From CAYXTW01 sp964452645 (GTDB lineage: Bacteria > Zixibacteria > MSB-5A5 > GN15 > PGXB01), in assembly GCA_964452645.1 (NCBI GenBank), contig CAYVMO010000032.1, positions 1 through 40,793 on the forward strand: a DNA stretch of 40,793 nucleotides, given 5' to 3'. The notes below the pieces were generated by a model, which worked only from the letters and a program-made list of their open reading frames with translations, was not told the origin of the DNA and did not search any database. This document shows positions 1 to 9,800 of this stretch, in pieces. The position numbers were made by a program, and so were the translations under genes. Numbering within the stretch: position 1 is the stretch's first letter; every line of letters starts with the position of its first letter.

Positions 1-852
1 CACGTCAACTGCCGGAAGCAACGGGCCAGTGACATGAACTATCAATTTCTCGGATATACGCAAAATGTCGAGGGCTGGGGGACGGTCGGGGGCAATATAA
101 CATTTCTGACCTTCGGTGAACTGATGCGGACGGGCGAAACAGGGGAGGATTTGGGAACATTTTCCGCATTTGACGTGGCGCTGACGTTATCATTCGGAAC
201 GCCGTTGACCTCAACGCTGAGCGGGGGAATCTCGGCCAAAATTATTTACTCCAACTTATCACAGGATTATGGCGCCGGCAAGGAGAAGGGGCAGGGGACT
301 TCGACCGGTCTGGCGCTCGATATCGGGTTGTTATACGAGATCGATCCGCGATTGACCGTCGGTATGGCGTTGACCAATCTCGGGCCGGATATAGCTTATA
401 TCGATGTCGAGCAGGCCGATCCGTTACCGCGTAATCTGGCAATCGGTCTGGCATGGAAAATGATTCAGTCCGAATATAATGAAGTCACATTCACGGTCGA
501 GGCGAACAAATCGCTGGCCGAGCGTGATAAAACGATTCTGGAGGAATCCAAAGCTGTTGCGGCCAATCCTCAGAGTGAGTTAAAGGGATTATTGATGAAT
601 CCGTTCACAGTCGGGGGGTGGTCGAAAGCGTTTAAGAGTGTTATCATCAACGGGGGTCTGGAATACAGATACAGCACTTTCTTTTACCTGAGAGGCGGAT
701 ATATTCACGACGAAGAAGGCGATATCAAGACTGCGACCCTGGGGGTCGGTCTATCGTACAGCCTGTTCCGGTTCGATTTCGCATATATTCCCTCCAATAA
801 AGACCTGCCGCTGGCAAATACCATGAGATTTTCATTATCGGTAGGGTGGTAA
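1..852 (+). CDS. PorV/PorQ-like outer-membrane barrel protein, 5' end missing
   Basis: The reading frame is open from base 1 without a stop, and the residues before the first ATG (base 34) fit the family pattern leading into SDMNYQFLGY, so the gene almost certainly begins upstream of the window. The visible 283 residues alternate polar and hydrophobic positions, are glycine-rich (GWGTVGGNITFL, GVGLSYSLFRFDFAY) and end in an aromatic residue (SVGW), all typical of an outer-membrane beta barrel. The pattern resembles PorV/PorQ-type proteins of the FCB group; PorV carries type IX secretion substrates to the attachment machinery, while many paralogues have no known job. The next gene encodes a protein with a type IX-like sorting domain, which fits. 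Family assignment is from memory of the pattern, not a search. Confidence 0.65.
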   Translation, partial: HVNCRKQRASDMNYQFLGYTQNVEGWGTVGGNITFLTFGELMRTGETGEDLGTFSAFDVALTLSFGTPLTSTLSGGISAKIIYSNLSQDYGAGKEKGQGTSTGLALDIGLLYEIDPRLTVGMALTNLGPDIAYIDVEQADPLPRNLAIGLAWKMIQSEYNEVTFTVEANKSLAERDKTILEESKAVAANPQSELKGLLMNPFTVGGWSKAFKSVIINGGLEYRYSTFFYLRGGYIHDEEGDIKTATLGVGLSYSLFRFDFAYIPSNKDLPLANTMRFSLSVGW

Positions 853-876
853 ATTTTGGGTACAGGAGAAAAGAAC

Positions 877-3800
877 GTGAAAGTACGAATTGGATTTATC
901 GTTTCGTTATTTCTGTTGGCCGTAATGATTAATCCATTATTTGCCGCAGATGGCAAAATCATGAAGCCGATATCGATTTCGCGGTCGCCGATCGATTCCG
1001 ATAATCCGGAGGTTACATATCATGGCTTTCATTCGTTGCCATCCCAGCGAAATATTCTGAATCTGGATCGTAGTCAGCCCTGGGGTCTGCCGAAAGCCTC
1101 CGCATCCAGCAAAGGGGTCAAGACCCTTAGATTATTAGGATTAAGGTTCGATTTTCAGAAGGAAATTATCGACGATCCAAATACGACCGGCGACGGGACT
1201 TTCGATTTGCGCGACACACTGGCTTTTCTCGAACAATATAAACATCTGTACGATCCTTCGCCGCATAACCGGCAATACTTCGAAGCACATTTTCAAGCAT
1301 TACGAGATTATTATTTTTTTGTTTCAAGAGGGCAGCTTGATTTGACGTGGGACGTCTATCCTCTGGAGCAGGACTCGGTGTACCATCTTCCCCATGACAT
1401 GGCCTACTACGGATGCCTTCGTTACGATGATACGGTCGGCGGCCCGTTTTCGGGTCTGACCGAATTTATCGAAGATTGTTTTACGGTCGCGGATAATGCG
1501 AACGATCCGGATATAGATTTCGGTCAGTATGATTCTTATTTTCTGTTTCACGCCGGTTCGGACCGGCAAAACGACATCGGTTTTCCGCCAACCGAGTGTG
1601 ATTTATTTACGGGGTATATTTTCTATCGTGGTTTCGATGGCGTACAGATCGACGGTTTTTATGTCGATCATGATTCGACCGGTATTTCCGATGCCTTAAT
1701 CATGCCGGAAATGGGCAGCCAGGATAATCGGGCAGTTGCCCTCAACGCGGTTATGGCGCACGAATTCGGGCATCAATTGGGTCTGATCGATCTTTATCGC
1801 ACTGATATCTTTTTCACGCGGGTCGGCGATTTTGCGCTGATGGACAATAATGGCTTCGGGACTTCGATTGAGTTTCCGAATTATCCCGAGGCGGGCGGTG
1901 TTCTGGGTTCGATGCCGGTGTATCCGTCGGCCTGGTCACGGGCGTTTCTTGGTTTTGATTCGGTCGTCGTGATGCGCGAAGGCACGCCGATCGATGTCCT
2001 GGCGGCGGAACTGGACCCGGTAACGCATCCCGGATACAGAGTTATTAAAATCCCGATAACCGAACACGAGTATTATTTGGTTGAAAATAGGCAGGAAGAC
2101 GTCGATGGCAAGGATACGTATTTGATTGCCGATCCGGTAACGTCAGTTTTTAAGGGGCCCGGCGATTTCAATAAGGTTTTATCGGGAGAATATGATTATC
2201 TCCTGCCCGGCTCCGGGATGTTGATCTGGCATGTCGACGAAACGGTGGCGGAAAAAGATTATGACGGCATTTACGGTAATAATTTCCTCGATAACGAGCT
2301 TCAGAACGATCCGAAGCATCCATTCATTGAATTGATCGAGGCCGACGGAATGCAAAACTTCGGCGGCGATTACTATACCGATTATGGAAGGGCCGAGGAT
2401 ATGTACTATGCCGGAAACAACAGCAACTTTACGCCTAATACTAATCCGGCATCGATTGGACGTGCGGGAACGAACACTCACGTCCGGGTGACCGATATTT
2501 CCGAGTCGGGTGTCGATATGAGTTTTAATCTCGAGATCGATATGGTGTCCCAAGGTTATCCCCGGCGGACGGGGAAGCCGGTTTATAACTTATCTCCGAT
2601 TGCCGCCGATATTAACGGTGACGACAGCACTGAAATAATTGTCGCCTCGGGACATAATCTGCTTGTAATAAAGGGTGATGGTGAGGATTATTCTCCGCCG
2701 ATACAATCATCACGGATTAAGTACGATACCGTTTATTCAGTTTATTCGGTTACGGATTCGGTAATGATGCGTCGTTATCCATTGCCGTTATTCGCGGCGA
2801 CGTCGAATAATATTACGGCCGGACCGGTGGTCGGCGATTTCGGCGGTATTCATGGTGACACGCAATTCGTGGCGATTGCCGCCGAGAGTCTGGTTTATGT
2901 TTATGATGCCCAATATCATGATACCGGTATCGCCGAAACACTTTTTACGCCGGTTTTGCTGCCTTCGACAGTCGTCTGGCTTTCATTCGGGGAGAAGCTC
3001 GATGCGCTTGTTTATACCGAACAATATATCAGGTTATATGATATAAGGTACGACGGGAGTACGGTCGACACCATTCACTCTTCACCGCCAATTCAAAATG
3101 TAAAACCGCAGGGTGTGGCCAGGATCGGTAATGATTTCGTTGTCCTGGCTGGTGATGTCGATGAAACCAATATAGAACTGTACTATATAAATCATCCTGA
3201 TACAATCAAGGATACTTTTGATCTGAGGGGGAGTTATATTTATGGCCCGGTGGTGGTCGATCTGGATCGCGACGGCAGCTCGGAAGTGGTGACGTGTACT
3301 CCGGACGGCGATGTAAAAGTAGTGACGATTGACACGTCGCTGGCCAATCCATTTGTACTATACAAGGCGGTGTCGTTGTATGATTCGATTTACGCCAATC
3401 CGGTAATTGCCGATATCGATGAAGACGGTTATCCCGATATTATCGCCGGCGGGAAAAATAAGGTTATCGGTCTGGATCGGAATCTGGTGACGTTGAAAAA
3501 TTTCCCGATTCGGATTGACCGTGCGTTTACCAATGAACATGTGATGTCATCTCCGGTGATCGGTGATATAAACAATGATCATGCTAAGGATATAATAGTA
3601 GTCACCTCGGCGGGAAACTGCTATGCCCTGAGCAGTGATTACTTTTTGAATGAGCAATTGCTCTATGGATTTCCGCTGGCGGCGGGATTCCCGATGGAAC
3701 CATCCGGTTTCGATGTCAGCCCGGCACTGCTCTATAAGCGCGATCTCGGGGGAGGTCTGGGATTTCTGGGCAACGACGGCTGGTTTTATTCTTATGATGT

Positions 3801-4197
3801 CGGTTATGATTCCTCACGATGGGATTGGCCGATGGGCGGCGGGGACCCCGAAGGGACCTATTCTTTTGCGGCGAGCAAGCTGGGTGCGGTGAATATCAGT
3901 CAGGAGAAACTTCCGGCAGACGAGTTCTTCTGTTATCCCAATCCGACTCTTGACGGCAAAACAACTATTCGTTTTTATGTCGGCGAGGATGCCGATGTCA
4001 CATTGAAATTTTATGATATGACGGGTAAAAGGGTGTCGGAAAGAACGGGGATCTCCGTCCAGCGAGGAGAAACTCACGATGTGGAATGGAACGGCTCCTC
4101 GCTGTCGACCGGTGTTTACAGATGCATAATCGAGGCGAAGTTCGCCAAGAGCGGAGAGACGCTTTCGTCTTTTACAGATATTGCAATTATTAAATAG
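877..4197 (+). CDS. Secreted M6-family metalloprotease with FG-GAP-like repeats and C-terminal sorting domain
   Basis: I place the start at GTG 877 rather than the in-frame TTG at 856: an AGGAGA sequence lies about seven bases before 877, and the product then begins with a clean signal peptide (MKVRIGFIVSLFLLAV...LFA). The 1106-residue protein carries the zinc-binding HEFGHQLGLID at residues 295-305 (HExxH, with a downstream glycine and aspartate), typical of immune-inhibitor-A-type M6 peptidases. After residue 570 there are several FG-GAP/VCBS-like motifs with calcium-loop character (ADINGDDSTEI, VDLDRDGSSEV, ADIDEDGYPDI, GDINNDHAKDI), suggesting a propeller. Residues 1015-1106 (CYPNPTLDG, TLKFYDMTGKRV, LSTGVYRCII) match type A sorting domains of type IX secretion. 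Role inferred: cell-surface or secreted proteolysis. Confidence 0.88.
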   Translation: MKVRIGFIVSLFLLAVMINPLFAADGKIMKPISISRSPIDSDNPEVTYHGFHSLPSQRNILNLDRSQPWGLPKASASSKGVKTLRLLGLRFDFQKEIIDDPNTTGDGTFDLRDTLAFLEQYKHLYDPSPHNRQYFEAHFQALRDYYFFVSRGQLDLTWDVYPLEQDSVYHLPHDMAYYGCLRYDDTVGGPFSGLTEFIEDCFTVADNANDPDIDFGQYDSYFLFHAGSDRQNDIGFPPTECDLFTGYIFYRGFDGVQIDGFYVDHDSTGISDALIMPEMGSQDNRAVALNAVMAHEFGHQLGLIDLYRTDIFFTRVGDFALMDNNGFGTSIEFPNYPEAGGVLGSMPVYPSAWSRAFLGFDSVVVMREGTPIDVLAAELDPVTHPGYRVIKIPITEHEYYLVENRQEDVDGKDTYLIADPVTSVFKGPGDFNKVLSGEYDYLLPGSGMLIWHVDETVAEKDYDGIYGNNFLDNELQNDPKHPFIELIEADGMQNFGGDYYTDYGRAEDMYYAGNNSNFTPNTNPASIGRAGTNTHVRVTDISESGVDMSFNLEIDMVSQGYPRRTGKPVYNLSPIAADINGDDSTEIIVASGHNLLVIKGDGEDYSPPIQSSRIKYDTVYSVYSVTDSVMMRRYPLPLFAATSNNITAGPVVGDFGGIHGDTQFVAIAAESLVYVYDAQYHDTGIAETLFTPVLLPSTVVWLSFGEKLDALVYTEQYIRLYDIRYDGSTVDTIHSSPPIQNVKPQGVARIGNDFVVLAGDVDETNIELYYINHPDTIKDTFDLRGSYIYGPVVVDLDRDGSSEVVTCTPDGDVKVVTIDTSLANPFVLYKAVSLYDSIYANPVIADIDEDGYPDIIAGGKNKVIGLDRNLVTLKNFPIRIDRAFTNEHVMSSPVIGDINNDHAKDIIVVTSAGNCYALSSDYFLNEQLLYGFPLAAGFPMEPSGFDVSPALLYKRDLGGGLGFLGNDGWFYSYDVGYDSSRWDWPMGGGDPEGTYSFAASKLGAVNISQEKLPADEFFCYPNPTLDGKTTIRFYVGEDADVTLKFYDMTGKRVSERTGISVQRGETHDVEWNGSSLSTGVYRCIIEAKFAKSGETLSSFTDIAIIK

Positions 4198-4211
4198 GAA
4201 AGGACCTGTTT

Positions 4212-5075
4212 ATGAAGAAGATATTGCTTTTACTTATTTTGATATTTTCGCTGACCTGGCTTCCGAGCAGCGCGGTCCAGCTTGAAAGCAGTCCGCTCGA
4301 ACTGAAAATGCAATTATTGAAATATGGCAACACCGATAATGTAAACTCCTATTTGAGGGATCAGCAGGGCGATGATTTTGCCGATGAATTCGGCGATAAT
4401 GAAGGTATCTTTGAGTACAATTACAAATCACCGAAGAGGGCTTTCGTTTATTCGCTGCTGATTCCCGGTTTGGGTCAGAAGTACGCCGAGTCGCATGCTT
4501 TGAAGACTCTGGCTTTTATCGGCGTTGAAGTCGGGCTCTGGATGGGATATTTCAATCGACATAACAAAGGCAATATTGCGACCGATGATTTTGAAAAATT
4601 CGCCGATAACCATTGGTTTGAGGGCGATACGTCCATTGACACGACCTATCGAGGGTGGCTGTATTATCTGGGTTATACCGAAGATGATTTTACGCACCAT
4701 CTGTCGGAACACAGGGATCAGCAGTATTATGAGACGATTGGCAAGTATGATCAGTTTCGAGCCGGATGGGATGATTATCGTTATTGGTCAAATGATTTTG
4801 CCGGAGATACGTTACCGGGGATGTCGGGCACCTCTACGCATCGTGAGACATATCTGAATATGCGTAAAGATGCCAACGATTATTATGATCTGGCCAACAA
4901 ATTTCTGATTTTTGCCATGGTCAACCATCTGGTTGCGGCCTTCGACGCCGCCCTCTCGGCCAAAAGATATAATAAAAACAAAGCCGCCGAGTCGTGGCTG
5001 AGTCTCAAAACCGAGATGAAAAGATATTCGGCCACGGAGGCGATTCCAATCGTGAAACTTACGTACAGGTTTTGA
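4212..5075 (+). CDS. DUF5683-type membrane-associated protein (first of a tandem pair)
   Basis: A 287-residue protein with an N-terminal signal peptide (MKKILLLLILIFSLTWLPSSA) and a well-placed AGGAAAGGA ribosome site before ATG 4212. The core at residues 74-115 (RAFVYSLLIPGLGQKYAES followed by a hydrophobic stretch) is the proline-glycine-rich hairpin seen in DUF5683 proteins, common in the FCB group and without a known function. Near the C-terminus is MVNHLVAAFDAALSAKR, and the last residues (VKLTYRF) end in phenylalanine, a frequent outer-membrane barrel signature. The next gene is a diverged paralogue with the same landmarks, so the two probably arose by duplication. The position between an exported protease and an NHL lipoprotein suggests a cell-envelope role; no activity can be assigned. 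Confidence 0.75.
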   Translation: MKKILLLLILIFSLTWLPSSAVQLESSPLELKMQLLKYGNTDNVNSYLRDQQGDDFADEFGDNEGIFEYNYKSPKRAFVYSLLIPGLGQKYAESHALKTLAFIGVEVGLWMGYFNRHNKGNIATDDFEKFADNHWFEGDTSIDTTYRGWLYYLGYTEDDFTHHLSEHRDQQYYETIGKYDQFRAGWDDYRYWSNDFAGDTLPGMSGTSTHRETYLNMRKDANDYYDLANKFLIFAMVNHLVAAFDAALSAKRYNKNKAAESWLSLKTEMKRYSATEAIPIVKLTYRF

Positions 5076-5077
5076 GA

Positions 5078-5863
5078 ATGAAGTCTTTTTGTAAACATAA
5101 ATATACCATGGTCGTACTTGTTATGGGATTGACGGTTTTGTCATCGTCGGCTTTTGCCGGAATCAATCTGCCCCTGACACCAATAAATAGCCCGGTGGTT
5201 TTTAAATCATTCGTTAGAACCTCGACCGGGGATCCGGATATGTCGCCCGAGGCGATCAATCTTTCTGAAGAAAGGTCTTTTTCCAGGACGAGGGCGGTGC
5301 TTCTGACGATGCTGGTTCCCGGCGCGGGCCATTTTTATCTGGGGCAAAAAGGCCGTGGTGAGGTATTCATGGGAGCCGAGGCGTTCGCCTGGGCCGGATT
5401 TTTTGCCTTTCGCATATACGGCAGTTGGCGGAAGGATGATTATATTCGATACGCGCAGGATCATGCCGGTATCGATCCGAGCGGCAAGGATGATGATTTT
5501 TACGGCCGACTTAGTTTTTATGATTCGCGCGAAGAGTATAATACGGTCGGACGATTGTACAATCCTGGCGATCCTTATTATCCCGATATTGCCGCTTATT
5601 ACTGGCATTGGGATAGTGAGACATCCCGGGAGTATTATCGCGATATCCGAAACAGCAGTCAATCGTCATACCGTAAAGCGACTTTTATGATCGGGGTGGC
5701 AATCGCGAACAGAATTATCGCGGCAATCGACGTTTTCAGGCTGGCCGCGAAGATGAATCGACAGCCGGAATACAGTGATTCCGGTAAGTACAAACTTCAT
5801 TTGGATACCGATGTGTTCAGTCAGAACCCCGGCCTGACACTTACTTTATCACGTCGATTTTAA
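5078..5863 (+). CDS. DUF5683-type membrane-associated protein (second of a tandem pair)
   Basis: The frame is open from 4994, but ATG 5078, two bases after the previous stop, gives a good signal peptide (MKSFCKHKY...LSSSAFA), so translation is probably coupled. ATG 5108 is a possible internal alternative without a ribosome site. The 261-residue product repeats the landmarks of the preceding gene: RAVLLTMLVPGAGHFYLGQ near residue 72 followed by a hydrophobic segment, IANRIIAAIDVFRLAAKMN near the end, and a terminal phenylalanine (LTLSRRF). The middle part is rich in tyrosine and aspartate and differs strongly from its neighbour. Function unknown; the tandem arrangement suggests paired or specialised envelope proteins. 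The stop codon overlaps the next start by one base (TAATG). Confidence 0.75.
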   Translation: MKSFCKHKYTMVVLVMGLTVLSSSAFAGINLPLTPINSPVVFKSFVRTSTGDPDMSPEAINLSEERSFSRTRAVLLTMLVPGAGHFYLGQKGRGEVFMGAEAFAWAGFFAFRIYGSWRKDDYIRYAQDHAGIDPSGKDDDFYGRLSFYDSREEYNTVGRLYNPGDPYYPDIAAYYWHWDSETSREYYRDIRNSSQSSYRKATFMIGVAIANRIIAAIDVFRLAAKMNRQPEYSDSGKYKLHLDTDVFSQNPGLTLTLSRRF

Positions 5864-6840
5864 TGATAATCTTTAATCGACATTTTCCGTCTGTTTTAAT
5901 TTTCTGGATAATAATCATTTTATTTTTATCCGGCTGCGGAAGATACGGAAAACGCGGCCCGGGGCTGCAGGACGATACGGTTCCAATCGGTCTGGTTCTG
6001 GAACATGAAATCAGTGATGAAATTTTCGGTGAAAGATTATCGCAGCCATTCGGAATTGCGGCAGATGACCTCGGCAATCTTTTTGTGGTCGATGCCGGGA
6101 ACAATCGGATAATCAAATTCGACTCCGATTTGAAGCCGCTCCGTGAAATCGGCGGGTTCGGCCAGAGTGAGGGTTTGCTCAGCCATCCAACCTATGTGGC
6201 CCTTGATAATAATTTGAATCTTTACGTCTCCGATGCCGGAAACCAGCGTATATCAATTTACGATGCCCGACTGAATTATGTCGACCGAATCGAGTTAATT
6301 GATGATGAGGATCCTCTGAAGTTCGGGCGTCCGGCCGGATTGGCCATTAATGATTACGGTGAACTGTTAATCGTTGACGGCGACAATGCCCGGATCGCAG
6401 TGTTTAATATTTTCGGCAATTTCGAGAGATTTTTGGGCGACGTCGATTCGTATTCCGGGATGTTACTGACGCCCTCGTGCATCAGCCGGGACCGCGATGG
6501 GAATATTATCGTCGGCGACGTGGGTAATTCAAAACTTCTGCTGTTTGACAGTTACGGGATATTTATTTCGGATATCGGTCGCGGAGATCTCGCCTGCCCG
6601 ACCGGCGTCGATTTTAATCGCGATGGAAATATATGGGTAGCTGATTCGAAAATGGCGGCATTGCTTTATTTCGATCATCGCGGTAAGCTATTGTTCTCGA
6701 CGCAGGATCCGGGTGCCGGCGGGCCGTACACCTTTGGACAACCGCAGGATTTAACGATGCTGCCCAAAAATCGAATTGCCGTAAGTGACGCCGGCAAAAA
6801 TAGCCTTTTGATTTACAGGATTATCTATCCAAAAAAATGA
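5863..6840 (+). CDS. NHL-repeat six-bladed propeller lipoprotein
   Basis: A 325-residue protein with a type II signal peptide: a hydrophobic run followed by the lipobox L22-S23-G24-C25, so Cys25 should be lipidated. The rest is six NHL-type repeats, each with a pattern like (Q/H/R)P-x-G-(I/L)-A...G-N-L-(F/Y)-V-x-D-(A)-G-N-x-R-I (for example LGNLFVVDAGNNRI, NLNLYVSDAGNQRI, YGELLIVDGDNARI, DGNIIVGDVGNSKL). Six blades would close one beta propeller. Such lipoproteins usually act as binding or scaffold parts in the periplasm or on the surface; the ligand cannot be read from the sequence. It is translationally coupled at both ends (TAATG with the upstream gene, ATGA with the downstream gene), so it should be made together with the large barrel protein that follows. 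Confidence 0.85.
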   Translation: MIIFNRHFPSVLIFWIIIILFLSGCGRYGKRGPGLQDDTVPIGLVLEHEISDEIFGERLSQPFGIAADDLGNLFVVDAGNNRIIKFDSDLKPLREIGGFGQSEGLLSHPTYVALDNNLNLYVSDAGNQRISIYDARLNYVDRIELIDDEDPLKFGRPAGLAINDYGELLIVDGDNARIAVFNIFGNFERFLGDVDSYSGMLLTPSCISRDRDGNIIVGDVGNSKLLLFDSYGIFISDIGRGDLACPTGVDFNRDGNIWVADSKMAALLYFDHRGKLLFSTQDPGAGGPYTFGQPQDLTMLPKNRIAVSDAGKNSLLIYRIIYPKK

Positions 6841-9800
6841 CGGCTCAATCCCAAAGCCGAAATATACCCGGCGTATATATAATTCTTTTACTGTTTTTGT
6901 TTTATCAATCGGCGGCTGCAGCTGAAAAGATTTTTTATCCCGGAGAAATTAAGCAAAGGCTAAGGATTCATGCCGGACAGGTAATCGATGATTCGGATAG
7001 CCTGCTACTAAACAGCCGAAAACTAACAAAGGACCTGGACTATAAGATAGACTATTTAAACGGTGTCGTCTTTATAAATACATCTTATCAGGCAACCGAT
7101 ACGCTGATTGTTTACTTTACACCTTTACCGACCTGGCTTAAGAAATATTATGGAGTTATACCGAATGAAAGCGGTCTAATCACTCAACGACCGCGTCCAT
7201 TGATAGATAAGTCATTATATCGCGAGGAATTAAGGAAATCCTCCGAGATAGTCATTAAGGGAGCGAAAAAGTTTTCGGTTCTGACACAGACCGGGGGAGT
7301 GTCGAAGTTTAATCAATCGCTGGATTTAACCATTAAGGGGGAAATATCTCGCGGCCTTGAGATATCCGGGTCGGTCGCCGATCGGGGTTATGACCCGGAG
7401 TACGGGACTATAAACAGCCGGATCAGTGAGCTGGATAAATTGAATTTGAGAATACAATCCCGGAAGTTTTATTCCGAAGTCGGAAATCTGGAAATTATCC
7501 AGAAATCTGATTATGGTACGGCCAATGTCAAGCAGGTCAGCGGCATTCAGGCGGCTTTATACGGCCGCAATTTCTCCGCATCAGGTCTGCTTGCCCAGCC
7601 GCGCGGACGATTTAAGACGGTAAAAATGACCGGAATCGATAAAACGCAGGGGCCATATCAGGTAACGATTGATAATCAATCCTCGGCGATCGTCCCGGGA
7701 TCGGAAAAAGTCTGGCTTGACGGGCAGCAGTTGCAGCGGGGCGCCGACAAAGATTATATCATGGATTATCCCGCCGGCGGAGTCACATTCACCCAGAGGA
7801 TTCTGATTGATTCCCGCTCGCGAATAGAGATAGATTTCGAACCGTTGACGACCGATTATCAGCAGGAAATATATCAATTTACATCGGGGCTGAGCACGTC
7901 CGATTCAAATGCCTGGGTTAAAGTCGATTTTATACGAGAGACCGATGATAAGAATCGGCTCAAAATCGGGCAGTTGGGTTCCGATGATATCGGTCTTTTG
8001 CAGACAATCGGTGATTCGGTTCAACTGAATTTGCGCGACGGTGCTGTCCCCGATTCATCGGGTAATTATATCGAATTGTACGATACACTCGGTCAAAGGT
8101 ACTTCGAATATGTCGGTGACAGCCTCGGGGATTATTCGGTCAGCTTCAGTGCGGTCGGATTCGGCAACGGTGATTACATATATAATGGGTCCGATATATA
8201 CAAGTATGTTAGCCGGGGCAAAGGTGATTATGCTCCTTATGTGCGGATACCGGTACCGTCGCGGGAAGATTATTATGAAAGCGAATTCGGTGTTCATCCG
8301 AGTGCGAATAGTACAATCAAGATGACAGTTCGACAGTCGGATTATGATAAGAATCTGTTTTCGGAATTGAATGATAACAACAATCTGGGCGGTCAGTACA
8401 TCTTTGCCGCCAATGCGGGGCAGACACCGTCGATTTATTCGGATAAATATGGATTCTCGGCTACGGCGGGAATTTTAGACAAGAATTTTAAGCCGCGGCA
8501 ACGACGGGATGGGCCTGATTTGTCGAGAAGATTCCTGATACCGGGTAATTTATCGCCGAGTGGAAATCAAAAGGAGGCCGGGGTCACATCGGCGCTGCCG
8601 GTTCCCGGACCATATAACGTATTTCTGAAATCGGGTTATCTTGATTATGAAAAGCAATTTAATTCTTACTATGGTACGGTGGTCGTATATCCGGGCAAAA
8701 ATAATTCTCTTTTACCGGTTCTGTCGCTGACACAACTGAAAGCGCGGCTTGATACGGCTGGGGTGAAAGGTGACGGACGCGATGGAATCTTCTCGGCGGA
8801 TTTAGATTATCGATTTCATAATCGACTGACGATCAGTTCGTCGTTTAAATTCGATCGTCGCTGGAATCAGTATCAGATCATGACTAACGGAACGACCGAG
8901 CGGGTTTACGATATCAACATGAAATACCGAATATTCAGCGTGGAACTCCAGCAATATTATGAAGATACATTGGTGACGACCTGGCAGCGCCGTACAAAAC
9001 GAGATCGGGCTGCTTTCGGAGTCAAGTCTCAAACCGGGGCAGTCAAAACGGATTTATATTTGGTCGGGCAGAGGCTGACTCAGTCTGGTACGAAAGAGGA
9101 CCAATTTATGGTACGGCTGAATATGGCCTATCTGCCGACGGAGTATAATTTATCGGTAAACGGTTCATATACGCTATCCGACGAAAATCGAAATGAGCGG
9201 GGTGTACGGTACATTGAGGTTGAACCGGGGCAGGGCAAATTTATATATGAAAACGGTCAGTACGTTCCGGATATCAACGGGAATTATATTGAAATCGAAG
9301 AGATTCACTCGGATCAGGCGTCGGTCAAAAAAGGCGAAAAATCATTCAATCTAACATATTATCCCGCAGGGATTTATCTGAAACTTATATCGAATATCAG
9401 CGAAGATTTGCTGGCCGGTGAAAACAGGAATGCTCTGTGGATTCTGCCGTTTTATTCCGATGAAAAAAAAGCGTATTTTTATCGGAAACTGTACTATTCG
9501 AGCGAATTAAAATTAATTGAAATCCCCGGAAGTTATTTCATAAATTTAGCGGGGTCGTACAATTATGAGGAGCGTCAATTGGGGGGACAGAATCCGGGCC
9601 GTTACGAGAAGCAGTTTCGGCTCAGATTTAATGAAGCGTACCGGGCGAGTCGAGTGAGCCAGGAGGCATTGCTATTTGAATATCATCGCGACAGTTACTT
9701 TTCCTCGCCGGGAGATATTAATGGCTTCGAAATTACGCTGAGCAATTCTACGGCCGTCGGGCGCAGCCAGATTTTCGGTTCGCTGGCGTATCGTTTTGCG

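Noticed and set aside
5207..5662. A 151-codon minus-strand frame over the second DUF5683-type gene
   Set aside because: Shadow frame without a start signal or family pattern.
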